Part shown: piece by piece, positions 1 through 11,905 of the stretch
Position numbering within the stretch: the stretch's first letter is position 1
How the letters are laid out: each line of letters begins with the position of its first letter
NCBI GenBank assembly: GCA_019426215.1
Contig: CM033393.1
Span: 48,548,645 to 48,612,644 of the forward strand
Direction of reading: 5' to 3'
Source: Buddleja alternifolia
Lineage: Eukaryota; Streptophyta; Magnoliopsida; Lamiales; Scrophulariaceae
DNA: 64,000 bases
The notes under the pieces: model-generated
What the model saw: the letters and a program-made list of their open reading frames with translations, nothing else
Told to the model about the DNA's origin: nothing
Database searches by the model: none
Translations under genes and position numbers: made by a program

Positions 1-344
1 TAGTGAAAAACAACATTATCATTATCATTATGCATCATAAATGTTTATAAACTCATTAAAATAATAAAAGCAAAATTATCATTATTTACAGAAATTGCTA
101 AGAAAAAGTTTAAATATCTATGAAATCTTTAAGCAACATATATATATCGTATTACGACCCAAACCAACTTGAAGTGCTAGACTATACAATCGTATTTCTT
201 TAAGTTAAGCATGCAAAACGCAAAAAAAAAAAAAAAAAGATTAAATATACAAATCAAAAGACTTATGTAAATAACTTAGCAGAATTTCTAATAATTTGTT
301 CAAGAAAAATTACAATAGTAAGGTAAAAATTAATAAATAAAGTT
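1..344. other. AT-rich spacer, no gene seen
   Basis: No convincing coding sequence on either strand. It holds an A-homopolymer near 221-238 and ends at the target duplication of the Mutator-like MITE that starts at 345. Confidence 0.6.
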
Positions 345-712
345 GGGATAATTGCATAAGATCCCTTTATGATACGCGAAATCTGTATCAAACTCCCATG
401 TGTTAAGTTTTTTGCGTAGCAGCCCCCTTATATTCCATTTTATTTTGTATACTCTCCCTTTTTTGATTTTTTTTTTAATATTTTTTTTTATCATAAATGT
501 CAATCCAAATGCATTTTCGCCCCTTACGTGTTTAGAATAAGTAAATAATTTAATGAGTTGGATCTACAACATTTGTGATGGAAAAAAACACAGAAAAAAA
601 AAAGAGTATGCAGAATAAAATAAAACACAAGGAGGTGCTATACAAAAATCTTAACATAAGGGAGTTTGACACAAATTTCGCTTATTACATAGTAATCTTA
701 TGCAATCATCCC
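345..712. mobile_element. Mutator-like MITE, 9-bp TSD
   Basis: The two ends form long imperfect terminal inverted repeats of roughly 110 bp: the left end starts GGGATAATTGCATAAGAT and the reverse complement of the right end starts GGGATGATTGCATAAGAT. It is flanked by an exact 9-bp direct repeat AATAAAGTT (336-344 and 713-721), the size made by Mutator-like transposases. The 368 bp carry no coding capacity, so it is non-autonomous. It lies about 0.9 kb upstream of the L6 start codon. Confidence 0.8.
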
Positions 713-721
713 AATAAAGTT

Positions 722-877
722 TCTTATTTTTTTATATTATAATTTTAAATCAATAATCTCAATAATTATTAGTGAACAAGAATATCACTAATTATAAAAG
801 AATTAGTTCGATTAAATTTTAATCTAAATCTCCAGCAGCCACATTATTCCTTTACCTACCAAAAAATAAAATTGTTT

Positions 878-913
<36 letters not shown>

Positions 914-1602
914 ATTTATTTATTTTAATAGGTGTCAAGTAAATTTCGTATAATTATTAAGAATTAGCAAGAAAAGAAATTCAACCCAAGAAAAGGTAAA
1001 AGAAAAAAAATATAATAAAAATGTTGGTTACCTTATCCCCAATATCCTTTGAAATTCATTACTAGCTAAGCTGCTACTCTCCTCACTCACTCTATCGTTC
1101 TCTGCTGTTCTTCTGCCTCCGGTACTGCAATCTATCTCTATTGCTATACGTATTTCTGTATGTATTCGTTTCATCGTGTGTGTTTATATTTTATCTATTT
1201 CATTTCCGGCCTCTCTTAAATGTGGAATTGCAAATACTTTTTGAATGCTTTTCTGAAACTGGAATAGGGTGTGAATTCTTTTCATTTTTGGTGAGATTTA
1301 TTTTCCACTCAATATCTGCTGTTTGGGTGTTGAATTTGTTGTAGAATTCAATGAAGTATTGTGTTGGCTAAGAAACTACAATTTAACGTTAAAAAGTAAC
1401 TGAAAATGTCTGACATATTCAATGGAAAATATTGGTTTTTTTGTATATATTGATATCAATCTGTATATAGGTAGGTCTAACAGTGAAGATAAGATGAAGA
1501 TTATTTTGTATAACTAGTGTAAAAACGAAATAAGGCAACAATTTGTCACTACAGGGGGCTTTTGAATATTTGGGTGCATTTAAATTGGGCTCTGGCTGAG
1601 CA
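722..1602 (+). promoter_or_regulatory. Upstream and leader region of the plastid L6 gene
   Basis: AT-rich DNA with a (TA)n tract at about 885-909. A CT-rich stretch at about 1075-1122 looks like a transcribed plant leader. A good donor (CCG|GTACTG, about 1122) and a possible acceptor (CTACAG, about 1553) would allow a 5' UTR intron before the ATG at 1603. No TATA box is clear enough to call. The transcription start and UTR intron are inferred only. Confidence 0.4.
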
Positions 1603-3456
1603 ATGGCATCTTCTGTTGGTGCTTCTATACAGTCCAGGTGACGAGTGACGACTATCCTAAAATTTCGCACTTCAATAATCACATGAATATGCACACACAA
1701 TACTATTTTACAAGCATGAATATGTTCGTGATTGCAAGGCTTCTGATACCATGTTCGTTGGCTTTAAACCAGTTACCTGAGTTCTCCTTTTCTTGGAGAG
1801 TCGAATGGAATTCGTGTTTCCAGAGTTTCGACATCTAGGGTTGCTGTTGTGAGAAGGGTTGTGGAATGCAAGGAATCTAGAATTGGGAAGCAACCGATTA
1901 CAGTGCCATCCAATGTGACTCTCACAATGGAAGGCCAAGATTTGAAAGTCAAAGGTCCTCTCGGGGAGCTTGCTATTACTTATCCACGAGAAATTCAGCT
2001 CGAAAAGGAAGATTCTGGAATTCTCAGGGTGAGAAAGGCAGTCGAAACAAGAAGAGCCAATCAGATGCATGGTTTATTCAGGTACAACTATCCCTTTACT
2101 CCATTTTGTTAATGTCTTATCTCCGTACGTACTTTTGTCTATAATGTTATGCATAGATAATTATCGTGTTAGAGATACTATATTTTGGAATGCTGAGGCT
2201 AGATGCTCTATGCAGTTTAATTGAAACAAATAGCGGTTCCTTGGGTTATCTTTCTTGATATTAGATTAAGTAAATGCAGATGATTTCCTCATCTGTGTTT
2301 CTAAAGATAAAATAGCTTTTCTTGGGTGGAATTTATGACATTTCAACAAAGCAAGGATTGAGATTAGATAACCTATTATGATAAGACCTATTTTCTTCTT
2401 ATCTTCTTATGCGGATGATTCCATATGTCTTAAGATATTAAAATGTGTAGATTTTGCTCAGTGATGAGGATTTGAGAATACAACTATCAAGTTTCATATT
2501 TAAACGTTTGTTTGAAATCGTTGTTCACCGGAAGAGTGGTTACCAAAGGAACTGCGGTAGTTAACAAGTGTTAGAATTCATTTAAGTGGTCTGCCACTTT
2601 CCCCCAACTATTCTATTCGATTGAAGATGAATATTATTTGAATGCTTATATTTTCACATGAAGTAGTGACGATGAAACTTTATAGCGCTGGTACTCATTT
2701 GGGCACTATTTACCCATGTTCTTACACTTTATGATCGACACCATGCATGGTAGAACAGTCATTTAATTAGTTCTTAAATAGACAACTCATATGGTGTACC
2801 ATGTGGGTGATGAAAACCAGCCGCCTCCATGTGACCCAATGGTGTATAGTACTAGGATCACCCTAGGATTATCCTCGCATTCCTAGCTTTGGCTATAACA
2901 ATCAATTGTAATAAATCGATTAATGCATTTAATTTACGTGGCCCCTTCTTTTTGTATTCGCCTCCTAGACCAAAAATCATGTTTCCGTCCCTCATTAAAT
3001 CGATCTACAAGAAAATATTTGCCGACCATGTTTCTCAACCATCTCATATACAATGATTGTTGGATTCCATTTCTCTCATCTCATGTTATTATTTTTATTA
3101 TCTGAATTATTCTCTCCAGGACCTTAACCGATAACATGGTGGTGGGTGTTTCTAAAGGATTTGAAAAGAGACTTCAGTTGATAGGCACGGGATATCGTGC
3201 TACGGTCGAAGGAAAAGACATTGTTCTTAACCTCGGTTTTTCTCATCCGGTTAGAATGACTATCCCCGATGGCCTGCGAGTGAAGGTGGAAGAAAACACG
3301 AGAATCGCTGTGAGCGGATATGATAAATCTGCAATTGGTCAATTTGCTGCTACTATTAGGAAGTGGAGACCTCCTGAGCCATACAAAGGTAAAGGTGTGA
3401 AATATGCTGATGAAATTGTAAGAAGAAAAGAGGGTAAAGCTGGCAAGAAGAAGTAA
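1603..3456 (+). CDS. RPL6: Plastid 50S ribosomal protein L6 (bL6c/uL6c), nuclear gene, 3 exons
   Basis: Exons 1603-1637, 1773-2081 and 3120-3456 give 226 residues, close to the usual length of plant plastid L6. The N-terminus is Ser-rich and acid-poor as expected of a plastid transit peptide; the conserved body begins around [13 protein letters not shown]. The C-terminal L6 signature PEPYKGKG is at residues 200-207 and the protein ends in a basic tail (GKAGKKK). All introns are GT-AG: intron 1 is 135 bp inside the transit peptide and intron 2 is 1038 bp. The ATG at 1603 was chosen because the acceptor at 1771-1772 keeps the frame open, whereas an earlier acceptor at 1737-1738 leads to a stop. 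L6 binds 23S rRNA near the factor-binding stalk base of the plastid large subunit. No damage is seen, and identity is very secure. Confidence 0.93.
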
Positions 3457-4048
3457 AAAGCTGTATTTCTTAATATTAATTTTGTTTATGTCTTTGATTT
3501 GTTGTTGTCCATATAACAGTTGACCACATTTCTGAACAGTGATGTAACTTCAGGGATATGACATTAGGAAGTTAAAAACTGTGTGAATTGGTTCTTTCAG
3601 TGTTCATGATTGTTTTGGAATCTTGATTTTATCTGTGCAAGCCCATATGTGCAGTGAATGGTTGGGGCATGAACATTTTTATAGATTGTTTTTAAGGCTC
3701 ACCCACTCGTGGGTCCCACAAGATATGTGATTGGGGCCTACATGTGGGGCTCGTATACGGAGGGGTTGAATCTTTCTGGTGAGTCTTGTGATAACCAAGT
3801 ATAACTTGATTTTTATTAGCTTCCACGACTAAGCATTAGTTCAATTGTTACAAAGATAAAAATTATTTTCTATTTGACTTTTTCTAATTAAGGAGGTCAT
3901 GAGTTTGAATCCGCTTGAAATAATAGTCCATAATTCAGTCAATTGAGTTGTGACAAAATTGTTCTTTTATAAAAAGTATTTCACGATTTGAAACGTCCAG
4001 GCTTAGTGGTAGATTCGTACGAATTTACTTTAAATGAATTGCTATTAT
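3457..4048. other. 3' flank of L6 with a possible SINE-like fragment
   Basis: Noncoding. At about 3820-3960 there is a pair of Pol III-like motifs: TTAGTTCAATTGTTAC resembles an A box, and GAGTTTGAATCC about 75 bp further on fits a B box. That arrangement suggests a tRNA-derived SINE remnant. No poly(A) tail or TSD was identified, so the SINE call is weak. Confidence 0.35.
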
Positions 4049-4460
4049 GGTCGCTTCTTCACTCTTGAGTCTTGGCAGAACTTCTCATGTATTTCTGTAA
4101 TGCACCGCGTAATTACCGTCTAAAACCCTTGTCAAACTGTACTTAAAAAACTCCTATTTAAGTTGAGTCTCCCAGCCACGTAAGTTGGTTAGGAAGAGAA
4201 GGTTAAAAAAGAAAGTTTAACCTAAAGAAAATTGCATTAAAAGATGTTTTATATGAAAAAAATCTTTACACAGTCGATGTCTTGTCGACCCATTTTAAGG
4301 AACAAAAGGAAGGAGGCCACAATTGCTTCGTGGAAAACGGAAAAAACAGGAGGCAATATAAAATTTGAGAGCAACCCACATTCCCATGTGCCTTTTTTTT
4401 GATAAGTCAATTTCATGTGCCATAAAGTTGAAACTGGCAGCTGAAAATGCCAGAGCACGA

Positions 4461-5840
4461 ATCCTGTTGTCAGAGCAAAATGGTTAAAATATTTACTATG
4501 CCCATCGTCAATGGTCATTAAATTACTAATTAATCAATAATGATTCAATCCCTTAAATTCCGTGAGGTGACTATGTATAACAATTAACTACAGTCTTGTG
4601 TGTTCAGTGCCACCTGCCAAATTAGTCTCAAATTTAATTTTTGTTTTTCATTCTCCTAAAAGTGTGTCAATTTTTATGTAAATTATATATAAATGTTATA
4701 CATTTTCTTTCCCTGTTTCCAATTTTTTTTTTTTTTGGATAATCAACCAAACTTCATTCATAGAGCACAGCAAAAGAAAAGAGCAAGTTTGGGGCAAGAG
4801 TACCCATATTACAGAAAACTTCCATGGCACATCATTCAACTTAATTGGCCCGGACCAGTTTCTATCAAATCCCCATTTACACAAATTATGGGCTATAGAG
4901 TTTCCAGTGCTTTTAATTTTTCATTCTGGACACTGAAATTATTAAGAAAAATAATATAAAACTCCATGTAAATCTTGTCTTATGGACACAATTTTTTTTT
5001 AACATTCTATTTACTTCATATGTTGAGGTTATTTTCGTTCATGTGAATAGATTAAATCAGTATCATCAAAAATATTTTTGTAATATTAAATAAGAAATCA
5101 ACAATATAATTCATGTCAATTATTTATTCCATTAAAAATAGAGATTATGCCAAATTGACATTCAAGAGTAAAATTAAATAGAACTATTTATGCAAGAGCA
5201 ATCTCGATCCAAACCTAAATATAAAAAACCACATAATATTACTTATTTTCTTTCAATACAATATTCAATGGCAATTTAAAAAATATTGTTTATTTTCAAT
5301 ATAAATTAATCTGTTCATAGGTACTAATGCGAGACACCAAGACTATGTCAACCCATACCTGGCCCTAAAAACTAAAGATATGACGCCATATATTAATAAG
5401 TGAAGTGATCCTTGTTGTTATTACGATAAAAAATAAATTATAGATAATTTTGATAAAAAAAAAACGCAGTAAAATATTAAATAAACATATTGTATTGAAA
5501 TTTTAGTATTAGTTATAAACCTACTAATAGGCTATATGTCGTAGATACATTATTACTTATGATATGCTTATTGATTCATTATGATTAAAAAATTAATTTA
5601 TTATATAAAACGAAGTTGGTGACGGTTGATAAAAAATAAAAATAAAGCATGGAAAAAATTGTCTTCAATAATGCAAGAGATATTTGACTTCTTTGTTTCT
5701 GAATTAATATACACACAGAGAGAGACTAACTTTTAAAATTTTTAATAGGAAACAGAGTGATCATTGGATGTTGTTCTTTGATGTGAAGACAAAAATGGCA
5801 TTTGGAAAAAGTTGCTCTCGCATTATCAGTAGACGTGTGA
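4461..5840. other. AT-rich block with a possible LINE 3' tail on the - strand
   Basis: This stretch is missing from the right duplicate. At about 4722-4760 a T-run is followed by GGATAATCAACCAAACTTC. Read on the - strand this resembles the end of a plant LINE or other poly(A)-tailed element, but no reverse transcriptase is visible. The rest is AT-rich noncoding DNA. Confidence 0.35.
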
Positions 5841-5897
5841 TTATTTGGCGGTTAAGGGTACTTTAATGCCATAATAACCTATTAGTGCACTGGGTCT

Positions 5898-7041
5898 TGT
5901 TGCAACTCTGTGCAGTTTGTAAGAAAATTTTTGAAAATAGTAATACGACGAACAATATGACAATCGAGGCGAGAGATGAACTCTCTATCCTTAAAGCTAT
6001 ATTGCCCCGCCTACGGTGGTACGGGATCGTGCAATTAACTTCCCAAGATACAACGATTATATATTTGTAATTGAACCACTTCAAGAACAAAACCCACGAA
6101 CTATATTTGCCCAAGAACTCTCAGAATTTTTATGTATGTAGAATGCTTTAAGACAATGCAGAATTATTTTCTGTTTTTGGTGTGGTTTGAACACAACCTG
6201 GGAGAGCCTTTTTATAGGCAACAAAACCAGATTGAAAACCAAAATAGAAAGCCAAAAAGAATCAGCTGATGAATGTCAAAAGTTTCGGCTCCAAAAGAAA
6301 CAAAACACTTTAACTTTCGGCTGGTAATTTTGGCTGGAGACAGGTAAGGAAACGTCTGAAATCCTCAGCATGAGAAAGGAACAGGAGACATGCCTTGCTG
6401 GTTTCTAGAAGAAGAAACTAGAAGATACTAGAAATGGGCCTAAATTAATTAGTTAATTTTGGCCCAAAAGAGAACTGAGCCCAATTAATCAAATTAATTA
6501 AACTTTGGCTCAAAAAGATAAGAAGAGGTCCAAAGCCCAACAACCACACATCTTAGCCAAAGCCCAAAGCCCAAGGCCCAAGGCCCACGGCCCAACGACC
6601 CGCGACCCGAACCTGGCCGCGGCCCCGGCCCGAGCCCAAGCCCGTGGTCCGAGGTCCGGTCCGGTCCACCGGACCGCCCGAGTGAGGAGCTAAGAAATTG
6701 GGCCAAGACACAATTACATAGCTCTTCCCCCCTTCACACAAAGGACCAAAGTGGATGACCCAAAGGGCCAACCCTTTACCTTTAGGCAAATGTATATAAA
6801 CTCATACAACTTATGGTTTATATCCAATGTGGGATATACACATTCAAACACCCAACATTAGCAATTAATTTCTCATTCGTTTCAACTCCGAATTGAGAAA
6901 TTCGAAATGCTAAACTAATCTACTCTCGGAGTAGAATAAAAATATCCAATACAACTTAGTATCCCCGATACTTATGGTGTTCGAATTTCATACGCAAAAG
7001 TGGTGTTCACACACCTTTTCATATACCCACAAATGCCAACA
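5898..7041 (-). repeat. 3' LTR of the copia element (1144 bp)
   Basis: Nearly identical to 11906-13050. Differences seen by eye are a T/C near 5928 and changes concentrated in the GC-rich tract at about 6565-6650, where short GGCCC/CGAGCCC-type units vary in number. A TATA motif (TATAAAAA on the - strand) is at 6209-6216. Confidence 0.95.
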
Positions 7042-7056
7042 ATCCCCCACACGAAT
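7042..7056 (-). other. Polypurine tract of the copia element
   Basis: Immediately inside the 3' LTR, the - strand reads GTGTGGGGGAT, a typical plus-strand DNA primer tract. Between it and the end of pol (about 7042-7608) lies roughly 570 bp of noncoding sequence. Confidence 0.8.
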
Positions 7057-7608
7057 GAAATTAATGCAATGCATGAAACTGAGAGTTCAAACGACTTTTT
7101 ATCACATCAGAAGAGGTAGCTTTTGGCTTTGAACCTTTCTTAGTGAGATATCATCGGATTTACTAGGCTACCCAATGAACATGATGTCTTGAATTGTTCA
7201 GCCGTTCGTGTAAAACCAGACAATGATATTCACATGATAAATTTTCTAAGCAAATTTTTAGTTCTCACTGTTGGACCCATTTTGGCCATGGCGCCCTCTC
7301 TTGGTTTCATAAATGTTTACATTTTACCCAATGTTGAGGCGGCCTACACCTCACACTTACATAGGTGATCTCCTATTTAAGAGTATCCTACCATACTCCA
7401 CTTCATTTTCATGACAGTATAGGAATCATTAAAAGTTCAGACTTATCCTTTGCTACACTTGTAGGATGCACTTCATTATCCTAGGCAATGGGTTTAGAGT
7501 TTATTAAACTCTTAAGTGCTCTCCAGAATTTTCACAACTTAGTTGTCCCATTGAACCATAATCTTGGGATCTCCAGTCAATATGGTTGGGTTACCGCTGT
7601 GTCAATTT

Positions 7609-7762
7609 TTAATTTGTAGACTTTAACCCCATTCCTCTTGATAGGTAGCATATTTGATCTCTAGGCAATCCTTTCGTCAAAGGATCTGCAATATTCTCTT
7701 TTGATTTCACATAATCAATGGAAATAATCCCGTTAGAGATCAACTGCTTAATGGTATTATGC

Positions 7763-7798
<36 letters not shown>

Positions 7799-10700
7799 CT
7801 ACTCTGAGCCCTCCCAATTGCCGACATACAGTCGCAATGAATCAAAATCGGAGGCACAGGTTTTTCCCAACAGGGAACATCTTCTAAGAAATTTCTTAGC
7901 CACTCAGCTTCTTCACCAGCCTTATCTAAAGCTATGAATTCTGATTCCATTGTGGAACGGGCTATGCAAGTTTGCTTAGAAGATTTCCACGACAGCGCTC
8001 CTCCACCAACGGTAAATACATACCCACTTGTGGACTTGGAGTCGTTCGTGTCTGATATCCAATTAGCATCACTGTATCCTTCAATTACAGCTGGATATTT
8101 GGAGTAGTGTAATCCATATTCTTTAGTATACTTTAAATACTTAAGAACTCTAGTTAAAGCATTCCAATGCTCTACACTTGGATTACTCGTGAACCTACTC
8201 AACTTGCTCATAGAATAAGCTAGATCAGGGCGAGTACAGTTCATGATATACATCACACTCCCAATTATCCTAGCATATTCTAACTGCGATACGGGTTCGC
8301 CATGGTTCTTGCGTAGATGAACGCTCAAGTCCACTGGCGTCTTAACTGGTGCACTATCGCTAGGAAGGAATTTTTCCAAAACCGTCTCAACGTAATGAGA
8401 TTGCGATAAGACTAGTCCTTCAGAAGTCCTCAGGATTTTAATCCCTAAGATGACGTCTGCAAGTCCCATATCCTTCATGTCAAAGTTCTTCTTTAACATG
8501 CCTTTAGTATTCATGATGATTTCATGATTACTACCCATTATCAACATGTCATCTACATATAGACACACGATGACATATGCGTTATGTGTTTGTCTAACAT
8601 ACACGCATTTATCACATTCGTTGATCTTGAAACCATTTAACAACATCGTGCTATCAAACTTTTCATGCCATTGTTTTGGCGCTTGTTTAAGTCCGTAAAG
8701 TGACTTTACAAGTTTACACACTTTCTTCTCCTTTCCAGGAGCAACATACCCCTCGGGTTGTTCCATGTATATTTCTTCATCTAATTCTCCGTTCAGAAAC
8801 GCAGTCTTAACATCCATTTGATGTATCTCAAGGTTTTGCAATGCGGCAATAGCGATGAATAATCTTATGGATGTTATTCTGGTTACCGGAGAATAAGTAT
8901 CGAAGAAATCAAGACCTTCCGTTTGTCGGTATCCTTTGACTACCAAACGGGCCTTATACTTATCAATAGTTCCATCAGTCTTATACTTTCTTTTCAGAAT
9001 CCATTTACAGCCTAAAGGCTTACTTCCCTTTGGAAGATCAACCAACTCCCAGGTATGGTTGTGTAAAATAGACTCGATTTCACTATTGATAGCCTCTTTC
9101 CAGAGTTGAGCATCTGGACCGGACATAGCTTCCTTAATCGTATTTGGCTCCCCTTCTAATGTATATGAAACAAAATCGGGACCAAATGATTTAGGCACTC
9201 TTGCCCTTTTGCTACGACGTGGTTCTTCATCCCCAGGATTAGAACTACTCGTAGACTCATCAAATGTTCTTTTAAGAGGAACTTGCTCATTTCTTTCCTT
9301 ACTTGGAAAGACATCCTCAAAAAACGAAGCATTTCTAGATTCCATGATAGTACCTTCATGAATCTCAGATATTTCTGATTTATGAACCAGAAATCGATAG
9401 GCGCTACTATTAAGTGCATAACCTATGAATATGCAATCAATAGTCTTAGGCCCTATCTTAACTTGTTTGGGTTTGGGTATTTCTACCTTAGCCAAACACC
9501 CCCACACTTTGAGGTACTTGTAAGAAGGCTTTTGACCTTTCCAAAGTTCGTACGGAGTCTCACTCCTACTTTTGTGGGGAATCTTGTTAAGGATATAGTT
9601 GGCGGAGAGGATCGCCTCCCCCCACAAATTCTGCGGTAATCCAGAATTTAACAACATCGCATTCATCATTTCTTTGAGAGTGCGATTCTTGCGTTCAGCA
9701 ATGCCATTGGATTGAGGTGAGTATGGTGCCGTTGTTTGATGAATAATTCCAGAGTCGGTACAGAATTCATCAAATGGCGCTCCGTATTCTCCACCTCTAT
9801 CACTTCGGATAGATTTTATTCTTTTCTCAAGTTGATTTTCAACTTCAGTTTTGTAATGTGTAAACGCTCCAAGCGCTTCGTCTTTACTTCTTAGTAAATA
9901 CACATAACAATACTTTGTGCAGTCATCTATGAATGTAATGAAATACTTTTTCCCACCTCTAGTTTGCACAAACTTCAAATCACAGATATCACTGTGAATA
10001 AGTTCTAGAGGTGCGGTGTTTCTTTCCACTGAAGGAAATGGTTGTTTGACTAGCTTTGCCTCAACACAAATTTCACATTTATGTTCATTTTCAACTTTAA
10101 AAGTTGGTAATAAATTCAAGTTGACCAATCTTCGAATAGTATTATAATTGACATGTCCTAGTCTAACATGCCACAAATTAGAATACTCAAGCAAATAAAC
10201 AGAATTCTCAATCCTTTTATTTCCACCGTTTTCAATTACAAGAGAGCGAATTACATTCATTACATTCATTTTGAAAAGGCCCTGCTCAAGGTAACCTTTT
10301 CCTACGTAAATTCCTCTCTTAGTCAAAGAAAACCTATCAGCTTCGAAGATAATCTTGAACCCATTCTTGACCAAAGCTGAACCGGATACCAAATTCTTTC
10401 GAATCTCCGGAACATGAAGAACTTCAGTCAATGTCAGTTCTTTGCCTGAAGTCATCTTCAGCACAACTTTCCCCATTCCAACCACTGGTGAAGTGGCTGA
10501 ATTTCCCATAAACAATCTTCGTCCTTCAGTTGGGGAATAGGACGAGAAAGCATCTCTGTCGGAACAGATGTGGCGAGTAGCCCCAGTGTCTATGAACCAC
10601 TCCCTCGAGTTGTCCACCATATTGGCTTCGAACACGACGGCAGTCAGATCAAGATTAGTTAGATCGATTGGCACCTGTTTATTTGACAGGTCGTCAATTA

Positions 10701-11847
10701 ACTCGTTGATGCCCTGGACATCATCAACAGCTAAGTGCACATGATTTTGCACCTGGTTCGGAACGTTGTTCTGAACCTGATTCTTGCCTTTATACTTGCC
10801 AGAACCTTTCTTTCTTGACTGATAATTATTTTTCTTGGGCTTTCTACAGTCTTTAGCCCAATGACCAGTACGGCCGCAATTAAAGCAACCACTGTCAGAG
10901 CCGTCACCATGTTTCGGCTTTCCTTTCCCAGCTTGATTTTTCTGGGACTGAAAATTCCCTTGGAACTTTCTTTTCCGGTTAGAACTTTCCGGAACTTCAA
11001 CGACGTTAGCCATTGGTGGAACAGGAGCCTTTCTGATAGAAGCCCGGTTATCTTCCTCAATTCTGAGCCTGACAACCAACTCTTCTAAGCTCATCTCCTT
11101 TCGTTTATGCCTTAGGTAGTTCTTGAATTCATTCCATGAGAGCGGTAATTTTTCAATCACAGACCCCACTTGAAAATTCTCACTCAAAGCCATTCCCTCG
11201 GAATGAACTTCATGTATTATAATCTGAAGCTCTTGGACCTGGCTTACGACGGACTTAGAGTCCATCATTTTGAAGTCTAAGAACTTTGCGACCATGAACT
11301 TTTTCAGTCCAGCGTCCTCAGTTCTATACTTCTTATGTAATGCCTCCCAGAGGTCTTTTGACGATTTCATGGAGTGATAAACACTATAAAGTGAATCATC
11401 CAAACCATTGAGCACGTAATTCCTGCAAAGGAAATCACAGTGTTGCCAGGCATCATATGCCGTTCTCATTTGAACATCGTCAGAATCTTCAGGGACAGAC
11501 TGGGCGTCTTCCCGTAAGAACCTTGCCAGGTTCAAAGTAGTTAAATAAAAAAGCATCTTTTGTTGCCAACGTTTGAAGTCAACCCCGCAGAACTTCGTTG
11601 GTCTTTCAGCCTGTGCCGGGATACTTGTATTCACCGGTGGTACAATCGGAGTTAGCCTTTCAGTCCGAGCCTGAATTACCGGAATAACTGGAGTTACAAC
11701 CGGTGTATTCGGACCAGAGCCTGAACCGGACCTAACCCCTGAACCCGAGGCAAAACCAGAAGGAAGACCAAGACCGAGACCAGCTCCAGGTCCAAGTCCA
11801 AAGTCGAGAGCAGCAGCAGCATTTTCATTAGAATCGAAATGAGCCAT
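7609..11847 (-). CDS. Ty1/copia Gag-Pol polyprotein, 1412 aa, uninterrupted
   Basis: Single frame without stops. A Gly/Ala/Ser-rich N-terminus (1-55) precedes a UBN2/retrotran-gag type capsid region (about 80-270). The CCHC zinc knuckle [14 protein letters not shown] is at 321-334 and the aspartic protease motif WFIDTGA at 417-423. Integrase follows, with an HHCC zinc domain (about 560-594) and catalytic D620, D683 and E718 (DD35E). The RNase H-type end keeps D1259, E1301 and D1338. Reverse transcriptase has [11 protein letters not shown] near 964-974 and YVDDM at 1098-1102. Integrase before RT is the copia order. All catalytic residues are present, so the polyprotein may be functional. The ATG (MAHFDSNE) lies about 58 bp from the 5' LTR. 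Confidence 0.95.
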
Positions 11848-11905
11848 TTCCAGAATGTTCGAACAAGCACAAAAATTAACAACAAAATAGATATAGCTTT
11901 AAGCT

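Noticed and set aside
1638..1838. Alternative L6 second exon starting at the acceptor near 1738
   Set aside because: That reading reaches a stop at about 1836. The acceptor at 1771-1772 keeps the L6 frame open.
3820..3990. Firm SINE call
   Set aside because: A- and B-box-like motifs are present, but no tail, TSD or second copy was found, so it is only mentioned as a possibility.
6494..6789. Overlapping GC-rich open frames on both strands, also at 12502-12798
   Set aside because: They are by-products of the GC-rich repeated tract of the copia LTR and resemble no protein.
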